DNA from: Alloprevotella sp.
Lineage (GTDB): Bacteria; Bacteroidota; Bacteroidia; Bacteroidales; Bacteroidaceae
Direction: 5' to 3'
Assembly (NCBI GenBank): GCA_017478625.1
Contig: JAFVDF010000009.1
Location: 186,001 to 250,000 of the forward strand
Length of the DNA: 64,000 bases
Under the pieces are notes generated by a model. It ran no database searches, had not been told where the DNA came from, and was given only the letters and a program-made list of their open reading frames with translations. Shown here piece after piece: positions 17,166 to 24,428 of this stretch (positions are counted from its first letter, which is position 1; each line of letters begins with the position of its first letter). A program made the translations under genes and the position numbers.

Positions 17166-17345
17166 CTACAAATCCTCATCTACGTCGTCACGCTGAGAAT
17201 TATAATTGTAGTACGGATGAAAAGGATCGTACAGACTGTCAAGTCCGTCATTATAGTTACTTCCACCCAACGATCCAAAGCCACGCTTCTTCGATTTCTT
17301 TGGAGTACCCATCCAGAAATCGTCGTGATCACTTTCCCAACTCAT
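17166..17345 (-). CDS. Small acidic-tailed protein of 59 residues
   Basis: An ATG at 17343-17345 opens a 59-codon frame ending TAG at 17166-17168. The protein starts MSWESDHDDFWMGTPKKSKK, has a basic cluster (PKKSKKRGFG, 15-24), a Gly/Tyr/Asn-rich middle and an acidic end (RDDVDEDL). It has no membrane segment or signal peptide. Support: a terminator lies at the right distance, the start is preceded by an A-rich leader typical of the phylum, and the composition is protein-like. I do not recognise the family. It is divergent from manC. Confidence 0.6.
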   Translation of the reverse strand: MSWESDHDDFWMGTPKKSKKRGFGSLGGSNYNDGLDSLYDPFHPYYNYNSQRDDVDEDL

Positions 17346-17507
17346 AGTAATATGCTTTTAGAAGTTTAACTTAGGTCAAAACTACAGAAAACCATCCAAT
17401 CAGCCAACAGGTTAGGCCTAAATACTTAAAAGAACTTAAATTTGCAATATAGACTTTGCAAATTGAAACATTAGATATAACTTCGTTTCCGCAACTTAAA
17501 CCCATCA

Positions 17508-18596
17508 ATGAACACAAACCATAATAATTATTGTATCCTGCTTGCGGGCGGTGTGGGAAAGCGCCTTTGGCCTCACAGCACCAGCCTCTGCCCCAAACAG
17601 TTTATTGATTTTTTCGGCACGGGAAAGTCATTGCTCCAACACACCTTTGAACGCGTCAGTCGCATTATTCCCTCCGAAAACATCTATATCTCCACCTACG
17701 AGAGGTATATAGAGCAAGTGCGCACACAGTTGCCCCAGATTTCGCTGAGCCAGATTCTGACCGAACCGGTACAAATGTCCACTGCGGCCGCCGTGGCGTG
17801 GGCCAACATCCATATCGTATTGCAAAATCCAAAGGCAAATATTCTTGTCACACCTTGTGATCAACTCGTATTGGACGCAGAACGCTACGTGTCTGACGTT
17901 CAGACCGCCCTTTCCTATACGGCGGAAAGCGACAAGCTCCTTGCGCTAGGCGTTCAGGCCGCCACGCCCAACACGGCCTACGGATATGTACAGACAGGCA
18001 ACGAACTTTCCGACGAACTCTATACGATACGCTCGTTCTCCGAAAAGCCCGATACAAATTATGCAAAAACCTTCGTGGAAAGTGGAGAGTTCCTCTGGAA
18101 CACAGGTCTGTTTGCGTGGAATGCACAATCCTTCATTGCCCACCTCCCTGCCTTGATGCCACAATTGGCCGAATCGCTCGAATCGGCTACAGCCGACCTT
18201 CGGCAGGGACAAGACCTCCAGTTTGTCAAAACCCTATACCCCACAGACAATCGCACGTCCATTGACCTCGTTATCTTATCCCATACGGAAACAGCCCTTA
18301 TCAAGCGTTGTTCTTTCGGCTGGGCCGACATCGGTAGCTGGCCTCAACTCTACGACAATGCGGAAAAAGATCCAGAGGGCAATGTTGTACTGAACGATGC
18401 AAAGGCTATCTTCGACCACGCAAGCCACAATCTGGTCAGTTTGCCTGCCGGACAACTCGCCGTAATAGACCGACTGGACGGTTACCTGGTGGCACAGCAC
18501 AACAACGTACTGCTTATCTGTCCGAACGATGATCCTGCGTTGGCAAAGAAATATTTCAAAGATGTAAACTCTCTGTTTGGGGGAGAATACGTCTGA
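17508..18596 (+). CDS. manC: Mannose-1-phosphate guanylyltransferase
   Basis: 362 residues, NDP-sugar pyrophosphorylase fold. The nucleotide-binding motif LLAGGVGKRLWPHS (about 11-24) and PKQF (29-32) are at the N-terminus. Substrate-site motifs such as TAAAVAWA, VTPCDQL and FSEKPD follow. It makes GDP-mannose for fucose or mannose glycans. It has the short form, without the C-terminal mannose-6-phosphate isomerase domain of bifunctional enzymes. It is a single gene with its own terminator 24 bases later. Confidence 0.92.
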   Translation: MNTNHNNYCILLAGGVGKRLWPHSTSLCPKQFIDFFGTGKSLLQHTFERVSRIIPSENIYISTYERYIEQVRTQLPQISLSQILTEPVQMSTAAAVAWANIHIVLQNPKANILVTPCDQLVLDAERYVSDVQTALSYTAESDKLLALGVQAATPNTAYGYVQTGNELSDELYTIRSFSEKPDTNYAKTFVESGEFLWNTGLFAWNAQSFIAHLPALMPQLAESLESATADLRQGQDLQFVKTLYPTDNRTSIDLVILSHTETALIKRCSFGWADIGSWPQLYDNAEKDPEGNVVLNDAKAIFDHASHNLVSLPAGQLAVIDRLDGYLVAQHNNVLLICPNDDPALAKKYFKDVNSLFGGEYV

Positions 18597-18620
18597 TCTT
18601 TTAACCTAAACACTTATGTA

Positions 18621-18659
18621 GAAAAGCCGTTGCATACGCCACGGCTTTTCTTTATTTTT
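18621..18659 (+). terminator. Terminator after manC
   Basis: GAAAAGCCGT (18621-18630) pairs with ACGGCTTTTC (18641-18650) and is followed by TTTATTTTT. Confidence 0.92.
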
Positions 18660-18706
18660 GCAACCGAATTATGGCATAATGCCGTTTGAAAAATTCTTTT
18701 TTCAAT

Positions 18707-19996
18707 ATGTCTGAAAACTTATCTGCCACTTCCCCCTCTCCCTTTGCCGGCGAAACTTTTGAGATTATGGCACCGGTAGGTTCTCGCGAATCGCTCGCGG
18801 CCGCCTTGAACGCTGGTGCAGGTTCTATCTATTTCGGTGTGGAGGCCTTGAATATGCGTGCACATTCGGCGTCTCGATTCACGATAGATGACCTGCGGGA
18901 AATTGCCCTTATGACGCAAGAACGCGGGGTAAAATCTTACCTCACGGTCAATACGATAATCTACGATGAGGATATTCCGCTCATGCAACAGATCTGCAGG
19001 GCGGCTAAAGAGGCCGGCATTTCCGCCGTCATTGCCAGCGACATTGCAGTAATGCAATACTGCCGTCAGATCAACCAAGAGGTGCATCTGTCCACCCAAC
19101 TGAACATCAGCAACGCAGAAGCCCTGCGTTTCTATGCCCAATATGCCGATGTCGTCGTGCTCGCCCGAGAACTGAATCTCACACAGGTGCGAAAAATCTA
19201 CGACACTATCCAACGCGACCATATCTGTGGCCCGTCGGGTCAGCCCATACGCATTGAAATGTTTTGCCACGGTGCACTGTGCATGGCCATAAGCGGAAAA
19301 TGCTATCTCTCCCTGGACAATCTGAACTCCTCGGCCAACCGTGGCAGTTGCCTGCAAGTATGTCGCCGTGGCTATACTGTGCGCGACCGCGAGACGGGCG
19401 TAGAACTCGATGTGGACAACAAATATATCATGAGCCCTAAGGACTTGAACACTATCTCCTTCATAGACCGCATGATGTCGGCCGGAGTGCGTGTCTTCAA
19501 GATTGAGGGGCGCGCCAGGCCTGCCGAATACGTCGCCACCGTTACGGAATGTTATCGTGAGGCCATCGAATCGGTCTGCAACGGTAGCTTTTCAGCCGAG
19601 AAGGTAGAAGCGTGGAACCAGCGACTAAGCACTGTCTTCAATAGGGGCTTCTGGGACGGCTATTACCTGGGCCGACGACTTGGCGAGTGGAGCGCATCCT
19701 ACGGTAGCCAAGCCACGGAGCGCAAAACCTATATCGGACGAGGCGTCAAATACTATGAGCGTATCGGCGTGGCCGAGTTCCGGCTCGAAGCGGGCGATAT
19801 CTGCGCCGGCGACCGCCTGCTGGTAACAGGCCCCACAACAGGAGCCGTATATTTCACGGCCGAAGAACTGCGCTACGACCGCGAACCACTCCAGAAAGCC
19901 GAGCGAGGACATAATGTAAGCATCCCACTCGCACAAAAGATACGTCCGTCAGATAAGTTGTACCGTATTGACAAAGTTTCCAAAGATGACTTCTAA
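18707..19996 (+). CDS. U32-family peptidase-like RNA hydroxylation protein
   Basis: 429 residues from the ATG at 18707; a TTG 21 bases upstream is in frame but less likely. The N-terminal EIMAPVGSRESLAAALNAGA is the U32 opening. The Fe-S-type cysteine block FCHGALCMAISGKCYLSL with a later CLQVCRRGY matches the TrhP (YegQ) and RlhA group, which uses prephenate to hydroxylate tRNA wobble uridine or 23S rRNA. KIEGRARPAEYVATV is also typical. Which RNA it acts on is not decided by sequence; TrhP-like is my best reading. It starts a run of five closely spaced plus-strand genes. Confidence 0.85.
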   Translation: MSENLSATSPSPFAGETFEIMAPVGSRESLAAALNAGAGSIYFGVEALNMRAHSASRFTIDDLREIALMTQERGVKSYLTVNTIIYDEDIPLMQQICRAAKEAGISAVIASDIAVMQYCRQINQEVHLSTQLNISNAEALRFYAQYADVVVLARELNLTQVRKIYDTIQRDHICGPSGQPIRIEMFCHGALCMAISGKCYLSLDNLNSSANRGSCLQVCRRGYTVRDRETGVELDVDNKYIMSPKDLNTISFIDRMMSAGVRVFKIEGRARPAEYVATVTECYREAIESVCNGSFSAEKVEAWNQRLSTVFNRGFWDGYYLGRRLGEWSASYGSQATERKTYIGRGVKYYERIGVAEFRLEAGDICAGDRLLVTGPTTGAVYFTAEELRYDREPLQKAERGHNVSIPLAQKIRPSDKLYRIDKVSKDDF

Positions 19997-20639
19997 TAAA
20001 AAGCCCGTCCTGCTCATCGACTACGGGGGCGTATTGGTCGATCTGACCCCCGAACGCTGTTTTTCCGCCTTCGATTCACTGGGCATCAATATCCGGCCGT
20101 ACCTCGACCTATGCCACCAACGGGGCATCCTCTCGCAACTGGAACGTGGCCTTATTGAACCCCACGACCTCTGCGAGGAGTTGCGACGCGCCAGTGGGGC
20201 CACAAAAGTAAGCGACGAGGAAATCTACAAAGCCTTCTATCTTTTTGTAGAAAAAATCCAGCCCGAGCGCCTGCAAACCCTTTATGCGGCCTCCCAACAT
20301 TATGACATAGCCCTGCTCTCTAATACCAATCGCATACACTGGGGTCAGGCGAACCCGGACTTCTTTATACTGGGCGGAGAGAATATGCTGAATCGTTTCT
20401 GCAAGGTTTTCCTCTCGTTCGAACTCCATCTGATGAAACCGTCCGCCGAGATTTTTGACATCGTTGTGCGGGAATTGGACAGAAAGCCCGAGGATATCAT
20501 CTTCTTCGACGATTCCGAACTCAACTGTCAGGCTGCGGCTGAACTGGGAATCCGTACCATACACGCAGAACTCCACGGAGGCTGGCTACGCCATTTTGAA
20601 ACCGACGGCCACCTCCGCCCAACAGCACTATGCAAGTAA
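19986..20639 (+). CDS. HAD-family hydrolase (class IA)
   Basis: 217 residues from the ATG at 19986, overlapping the U32 gene by 11 bases. Motif I is LLIDYGGVLVDL (nucleophile Asp; the second Asp is replaced by Gly, as in YihX-like phosphatases), motif II is ALLSNTN, and motif IV is IIFFDDSELNC. A helical cap lies between motifs I and II. It probably removes phosphate from a small sugar or nucleotide. The position before ribF raises the idea of a flavin-pathway phosphatase, but the sequence does not prove it. Confidence 0.85.
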   Translation: MTSNKKPVLLIDYGGVLVDLTPERCFSAFDSLGINIRPYLDLCHQRGILSQLERGLIEPHDLCEELRRASGATKVSDEEIYKAFYLFVEKIQPERLQTLYAASQHYDIALLSNTNRIHWGQANPDFFILGGENMLNRFCKVFLSFELHLMKPSAEIFDIVVRELDRKPEDIIFFDDSELNCQAAAELGIRTIHAELHGGWLRHFETDGHLRPTALCK

Positions 20640-21577
20640 TCTACGACATAGAACATCTGTCCGCCAATCAGAAAACAGCGCTCTTGGCACGCCAGAGTGT
20701 GGCAACCATCGGTTTCTTCGACGGGGTTCATCAAGGACACGCTTATCTGCTCCACCAACTCAAGGCTGAGGCGGACCGACGCAATATGCAGACTATGGTG
20801 GTGACCTTTTCGGTCCACCCGCGCAAGGTGCTTACCCCTGCGCAAACCCCGCTTTTGCTTACCTCTCCCCAGGAAAAAACCGCACTGCTCGATGCGCTCG
20901 GCATAGATGTCTGTGTGATGCTTCCGTTTACACCTGAATTTTCTCAACTGACCTCTCAAGAATTTCTACAACTCTATCTGTCTGAGAGACTACACGTAGG
21001 GTGCCTGCTGGTCGGCTATGACCATCATTTTGGACGTGGCTCTGACGGCGACTTCGCCACTTATCGTAAAGAAGGCGAAGCCTGTGGCATTGACGTGGTA
21101 CGTGCCGACGAATGGACGCAAGCCCACAGCCCTGCCAGTAGTTCGGCCATTCGCACGTTGCTCTTATCGGGACAAGTCAGCGAAGCCACCCGTCTGCTCG
21201 GTCATCCGTATCAGTTGAGCGGACACATTATAAAAGGACGTGGAGTGGGCCATCTGCTGGGCTACCCTACGGCCAACCTGAAGCCTGACACAGCAGACAA
21301 ACTCCTCCCAAAGGCTGGAGCCTATGCCGCAAAGGCTCTCCTGGGCGGACAGGCCTATCCCGCAATGGTATATATCGGACGAAGACCTACTTTCGACGAT
21401 AGCCATGCACTCACAATAGAGGCCCACCTGATAGGCGCACAGGGCCAATTTTACGGACAAAATATGACACTCCTTTTCGTGGACCACCTACGCGACGACC
21501 AGACCTTCGCCTCGGCCGATGCACTCAGGGCACAGCTTGACAGCGACGTGGAACACGCCAAACGCATACTGCTATGA
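20630..21577 (+). CDS. ribF: Bifunctional riboflavin kinase/FAD synthetase
   Basis: 315 residues. The N-terminal adenylyltransferase domain (about 20-180) has the nucleotidyltransferase motif FFDGVHQGH (HxGH type) and a later SSSAIRTLL. The C-terminal riboflavin kinase domain (about 185-312) has GRGVGHLLGYPTANL. Together they turn riboflavin into FMN and FAD. The ATG overlaps the HAD gene by 10 bases and its stop overlaps the next gene (ATGA), so this is a tightly coupled operon. Confidence 0.95.
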   Translation: MQVIYDIEHLSANQKTALLARQSVATIGFFDGVHQGHAYLLHQLKAEADRRNMQTMVVTFSVHPRKVLTPAQTPLLLTSPQEKTALLDALGIDVCVMLPFTPEFSQLTSQEFLQLYLSERLHVGCLLVGYDHHFGRGSDGDFATYRKEGEACGIDVVRADEWTQAHSPASSSAIRTLLLSGQVSEATRLLGHPYQLSGHIIKGRGVGHLLGYPTANLKPDTADKLLPKAGAYAAKALLGGQAYPAMVYIGRRPTFDDSHALTIEAHLIGAQGQFYGQNMTLLFVDHLRDDQTFASADALRAQLDSDVEHAKRILL

Positions 21578-22392
21578 CCCCAAAGCAAATTTCCGCACTT
21601 TGGAATTCCTTTTTATTATTGCTACTCTTCTTGGGCTACAACCTTTTAGGCTCTTTCTTCTCGCTGGCACTACAGATAGGCCAGACGCTCGGAAAGGGGA
21701 AACCGATAGATTTTGCAAACCTCCAGCCCGACGGAAAGAGCATCTGTATCGCTATGATTATAGCCGCTGTATTCACGATTGTAGTATTACGGCTCATCAC
21801 ACTCATACACAAGCCTTGGATAAAGCCCGCACCAAACGGTGTACTACGCTCCTGGGGTTGGGGTATAGTAGCTTTTTCTTTGGTAGCGCTCGGAACTAAT
21901 TTTATATGCTCGCCCCTCAATCTGAGTGATATGGGGACGGAATCCCTGTTCCGAGAAATCGTCTCGAACATCGGGGGAATCTGCCTTATTATCTTCCTCG
22001 GCCCACTGATAGAAGAACTTGTATTCCGGGCAGGCATCTTACGCCAGTTGCTTAACGGAGGATTCTCTCCCACGGTGGCTGTTGTATGTGCAGGCGTATT
22101 GTTCGGCGGTGCGCATATGAACTGGGCGCAGGCCATCCCGGCCACAGTGCTCGGCATTATGCTGGGTCTGCTCTATATAAAGGCAGGCGACATCCGACTT
22201 AGCCTCTTAGCCCACATCCTTAACAACACAATGGGAGTAATATCACTGCTGACCCTAAAGCCAGGCCAAGAGGTAATCAACGTCCCTCTCTGGGGCGAAA
22301 TCCTTATAGGAATAGCCGTTACAGCCATAGGGGTTGTGCTGGTCCGTTATTGGTGGAATCAATCCCGCCCCACTATCCACACGACAGAATAG
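21574..22392 (+). CDS. CPBP-family intramembrane metalloprotease
   Basis: 272 residues with about eight hydrophobic helices. The CPBP/ABI (Rce1-like) motifs are present: EELVFRAGILR (EExxxR), FGGAHMNW (motif with His) and HILNNTMG (motif with His and Asn). These residues bind the catalytic metal in the family. Members act on membrane proteins, in bacteriocin self-immunity or other unknown processes; the substrate here is unknown. It overlaps ribF by 4 bases and lies 4 bases before dus. Confidence 0.88.
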   Translation: MTPKQISALWNSFLLLLLFLGYNLLGSFFSLALQIGQTLGKGKPIDFANLQPDGKSICIAMIIAAVFTIVVLRLITLIHKPWIKPAPNGVLRSWGWGIVAFSLVALGTNFICSPLNLSDMGTESLFREIVSNIGGICLIIFLGPLIEELVFRAGILRQLLNGGFSPTVAVVCAGVLFGGAHMNWAQAIPATVLGIMLGLLYIKAGDIRLSLLAHILNNTMGVISLLTLKPGQEVINVPLWGEILIGIAVTAIGVVLVRYWWNQSRPTIHTTE

Positions 22393-22396
22393 GTTT

Positions 22397-23419
22397 ATGA
22401 AAATCGGTACACTCGACTTAGGCGAAAAGCCTATCCTGCTGGCGCCCATGGAGGACGTGACGGACGCCGGATTCCGCCTTTTGTGCCGCAAGATGGGCGC
22501 GGCTATGGTTTACTCGGAGTTTGTAGCCAGCGACGCCCTCGTGCGCGCTGTTCCCTCCACACTTCGCAAACTTCAGGTCAGCGCCGACGAGCGCCCTGTA
22601 GCCATCCAGATTTATGGGCGATATGCCGATGCCATGGAAGAAGCCGCACGCATAGTCGAAAGTATTGCCCAGCCCGACATTCTCGACCTTAATTTCGGCT
22701 GTCCGGTAAAGCGCGTGGCCGGCAAAGGGGCCGGAGCAGGACTTTTGCAGAACCTTCCGCTCATGTACGATATTGCGCAACGTGTTGTCAAGGCCGTACG
22801 AATTCCCGTCACGGTCAAGACACGCCTCGGCTGGGACGAACACAGCAAAAACATTGTGGAGATAGCCGAGCGCCTGCAGGACTGTGGCATCAGCGCGCTT
22901 ACCATTCACGGTCGCACGCGCGCACAGATGTATAAAGGAGAGGCAGACTGGAGTCTGATAAGGGAAGTGAAGCAAAACCCCCGCATGCGGATTCCCATCA
23001 TTGGCAACGGTGATATTTGCACAGGGCCAGATGCCCGCAACGCTTTTGAAAACTTTGGCGTGGATGCGGTAATGGTAGGCCGTGCTACCTTTGGACAACC
23101 TTGGATATTCCGAGAAATGGCTGAGAGCGTAGGGAGGACCGACGCCTTTGAGCCACAATTCATCCAGAGCCAGTACGAGCCGTTTTCGTCCGACTGGAAG
23201 CTGGACGTCCTTAAGGAACAGGTTCGCCAGAGCGTGGAACGCATAGACGAGTACCGAGGCATTCTCCACGTCCGCAGGCATCTGGCGGCCAGCCCTATTA
23301 TGAAGGGAATTCCCAACTTCCGGGATATGCGCATCGCTATCCTGCGCGCCACTACGACGGCCGAACTTTTCAGACTCTTAGAGGAAGTCCGTCCTCTCAT
23401 AAGGGAATACGCCAATTAG
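22397..23419 (+). CDS. dus: tRNA-dihydrouridine synthase
   Basis: 340 residues from the ATG at 22397; an upstream in-frame extension overlapping the protease gene is not supported. It is an FMN TIM barrel: LAPMEDVTDAGFR (about 15-27), IQIYG, LNFGCPVKRVAGKGAG (catalytic Cys in GCP), VKTRLGWD and IGNGDI. It reduces uridine to dihydrouridine in tRNA, closest to the DusB group. It ends the five-gene run. The 168 bases after it hold the triple palindrome and a hairpin. Confidence 0.95.
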   Translation: MKIGTLDLGEKPILLAPMEDVTDAGFRLLCRKMGAAMVYSEFVASDALVRAVPSTLRKLQVSADERPVAIQIYGRYADAMEEAARIVESIAQPDILDLNFGCPVKRVAGKGAGAGLLQNLPLMYDIAQRVVKAVRIPVTVKTRLGWDEHSKNIVEIAERLQDCGISALTIHGRTRAQMYKGEADWSLIREVKQNPRMRIPIIGNGDICTGPDARNAFENFGVDAVMVGRATFGQPWIFREMAESVGRTDAFEPQFIQSQYEPFSSDWKLDVLKEQVRQSVERIDEYRGILHVRRHLAASPIMKGIPNFRDMRIAILRATTTAELFRLLEEVRPLIREYAN

Positions 23420-23436
23420 TGGCTCTGTTCGTTCAG

Positions 23437-23491
23437 TTCACAGTGTGAAATGTGCGTTTCACACTGCGAAATTCAAATTTCACAGTGTGAA
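23437..23491. repeat. Three near-palindromes spaced 20.5 bases apart
   Basis: TTCACAGTGTGAAA (23437-23450), TTTCACACTGCGAAA (23457-23471) and TTTCACAGTGTGAA (23478-23491) share the core TTCACA-GTGTGAA. Their centres are 23443.5, 23464 and 23484.5, so the spacing is two helical turns. The site lies between two convergent genes. Confidence 0.8.
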
Positions 23492-23513
23492 CTAGACAAT
23501 AGTACTATAAAAT

Positions 23514-23543
23514 CGCCGACAAACCTTATTCGATTTGTCGGCG
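23514..23543. terminator. Hairpin between convergent genes
   Basis: CGCCGACAAA (23514-23523) pairs with TTTGTCGGCG (23534-23543). On the minus strand it is followed by ATTTTATAG, so it may end the lipoprotein transcript. A second perfect palindrome, GACAGGACGGTCCTGTC (23561-23577), lies nearer to that gene. Confidence 0.65.
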
Positions 23544-23587
23544 CAATTAGTATGGAGTCAGACAGGACGGTCCTGTCACGCTGTCAC

Positions 23588-24280
23588 TTATTTCTTTTCT
23601 GCCTCTTTATAAGCCTTTTTCAATTCAGAATTGAAGTCTTTGGCCGCTTTATAGTTCTCGCTGTCTTTCAGCGTAAGCACTATTTTTTCAAGCTTACCTA
23701 ATTCCTTGAAGTTGTAGTTGTCCAACTTGATAGGAACTTCAATGCTAAAGACGGAACCTACGGGATACACATCTGCATACTTCTCAAATTTTATTGTACC
23801 GCTGGCATAAATCGGCTTATTATCCTCGCCGACTACAAATGCAGAGACATCGTGCAATTTGAGTTTGCCGTCGTCTTTGAAAGCGTAGGTACCTTCTTCG
23901 GTGAGCTCGCCCTGGCCGGAAAGAACTACCTTGATGACATCGTTGCTAAACTTAGCTTCCGAAACAGTAAGCGGAGCGTCCACTTTCACGCCAAGACCTT
24001 CAGATACTTCTACCGGAATCTCTTGTCCGACAAGGGCCTCTCCTGCTTTGTTAATCTTCTCTTCGTATTCAGCCTCTAATTTTACCGCCTCCTCAATAAT
24101 TTTAGCGGCTTCTTCCTCACTCTTGATATTTTCAAGCTTTGCTTCGAGATCGTTGCTTGTCTTAGTCAGTTCTTCGGCTATGACAGGCAGGTCTTTCAAG
24201 AGACTTTTCTTTTGTACAATACCTCCGCCACAAGACGTAAGCATGGCAGCCACTGCTAAAAATAATAATTGCTTTTTCAT
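23588..24280 (-). CDS. Lipoprotein with coiled-coil region
   Basis: 230 residues from the ATG at 24278-24280. The signal peptide ends in the lipobox MLTSC (Cys at about 17). A Glu/Lys-rich coiled coil covers about residues 40-85 (IKSEEEAAKIIEEAVKLEAE), followed by a beta-rich domain and a Lys-rich helix at the end (AYKEAEKK). I do not recognise a named family. It is probably attached to the outer or inner membrane. It has its own consensus promoter and stands alone. Confidence 0.8.
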   Translation of the reverse strand: MKKQLLFLAVAAMLTSCGGGIVQKKSLLKDLPVIAEELTKTSNDLEAKLENIKSEEEAAKIIEEAVKLEAEYEEKINKAGEALVGQEIPVEVSEGLGVKVDAPLTVSEAKFSNDVIKVVLSGQGELTEEGTYAFKDDGKLKLHDVSAFVVGEDNKPIYASGTIKFEKYADVYPVGSVFSIEVPIKLDNYNFKELGKLEKIVLTLKDSENYKAAKDFNSELKKAYKEAEKK

Positions 24281-24309
24281 AATGATTGAATTTTGATGAA
24301 TAAACCTCT

Positions 24310-24340
24310 CAAAAATACATACAATCTTTTGATAATCAAA
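24310..24340 (-). promoter_or_regulatory. Promoter of the lipoprotein gene
   Basis: On the minus strand TTTG (24337-24340) and TATTTTTG (24310-24317) are separated by 19 bases, a perfect Bacteroidetes consensus. The start codon lies 29 bases further on. Confidence 0.75.
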
Positions 24341-24363
24341 ATCTATCATTCAATATAAAAGTG

Positions 24364-24398
24364 TAAGCCTCTCCTGCCCAGACAGCACGAAAGGCTTA
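24364..24398 (-). terminator. Weak hairpin after the acetylesterase gene
   Basis: TAAGCCT (24364-24370) pairs with AGGCTTA (24392-24398). On the minus strand it is followed by CACTTTTAT. The loop is long (21 bases). Confidence 0.4.
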
Positions 24399-24428
24399 AA
24401 CTTACCGTATAGTGATGTGTTCCGAAAA

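Noticed and set aside
22418..23281. 287-codon open frame on the minus strand opposite dus
   Set aside because: It is the complement of the dus gene, a GC-rich coding shadow with no domain.
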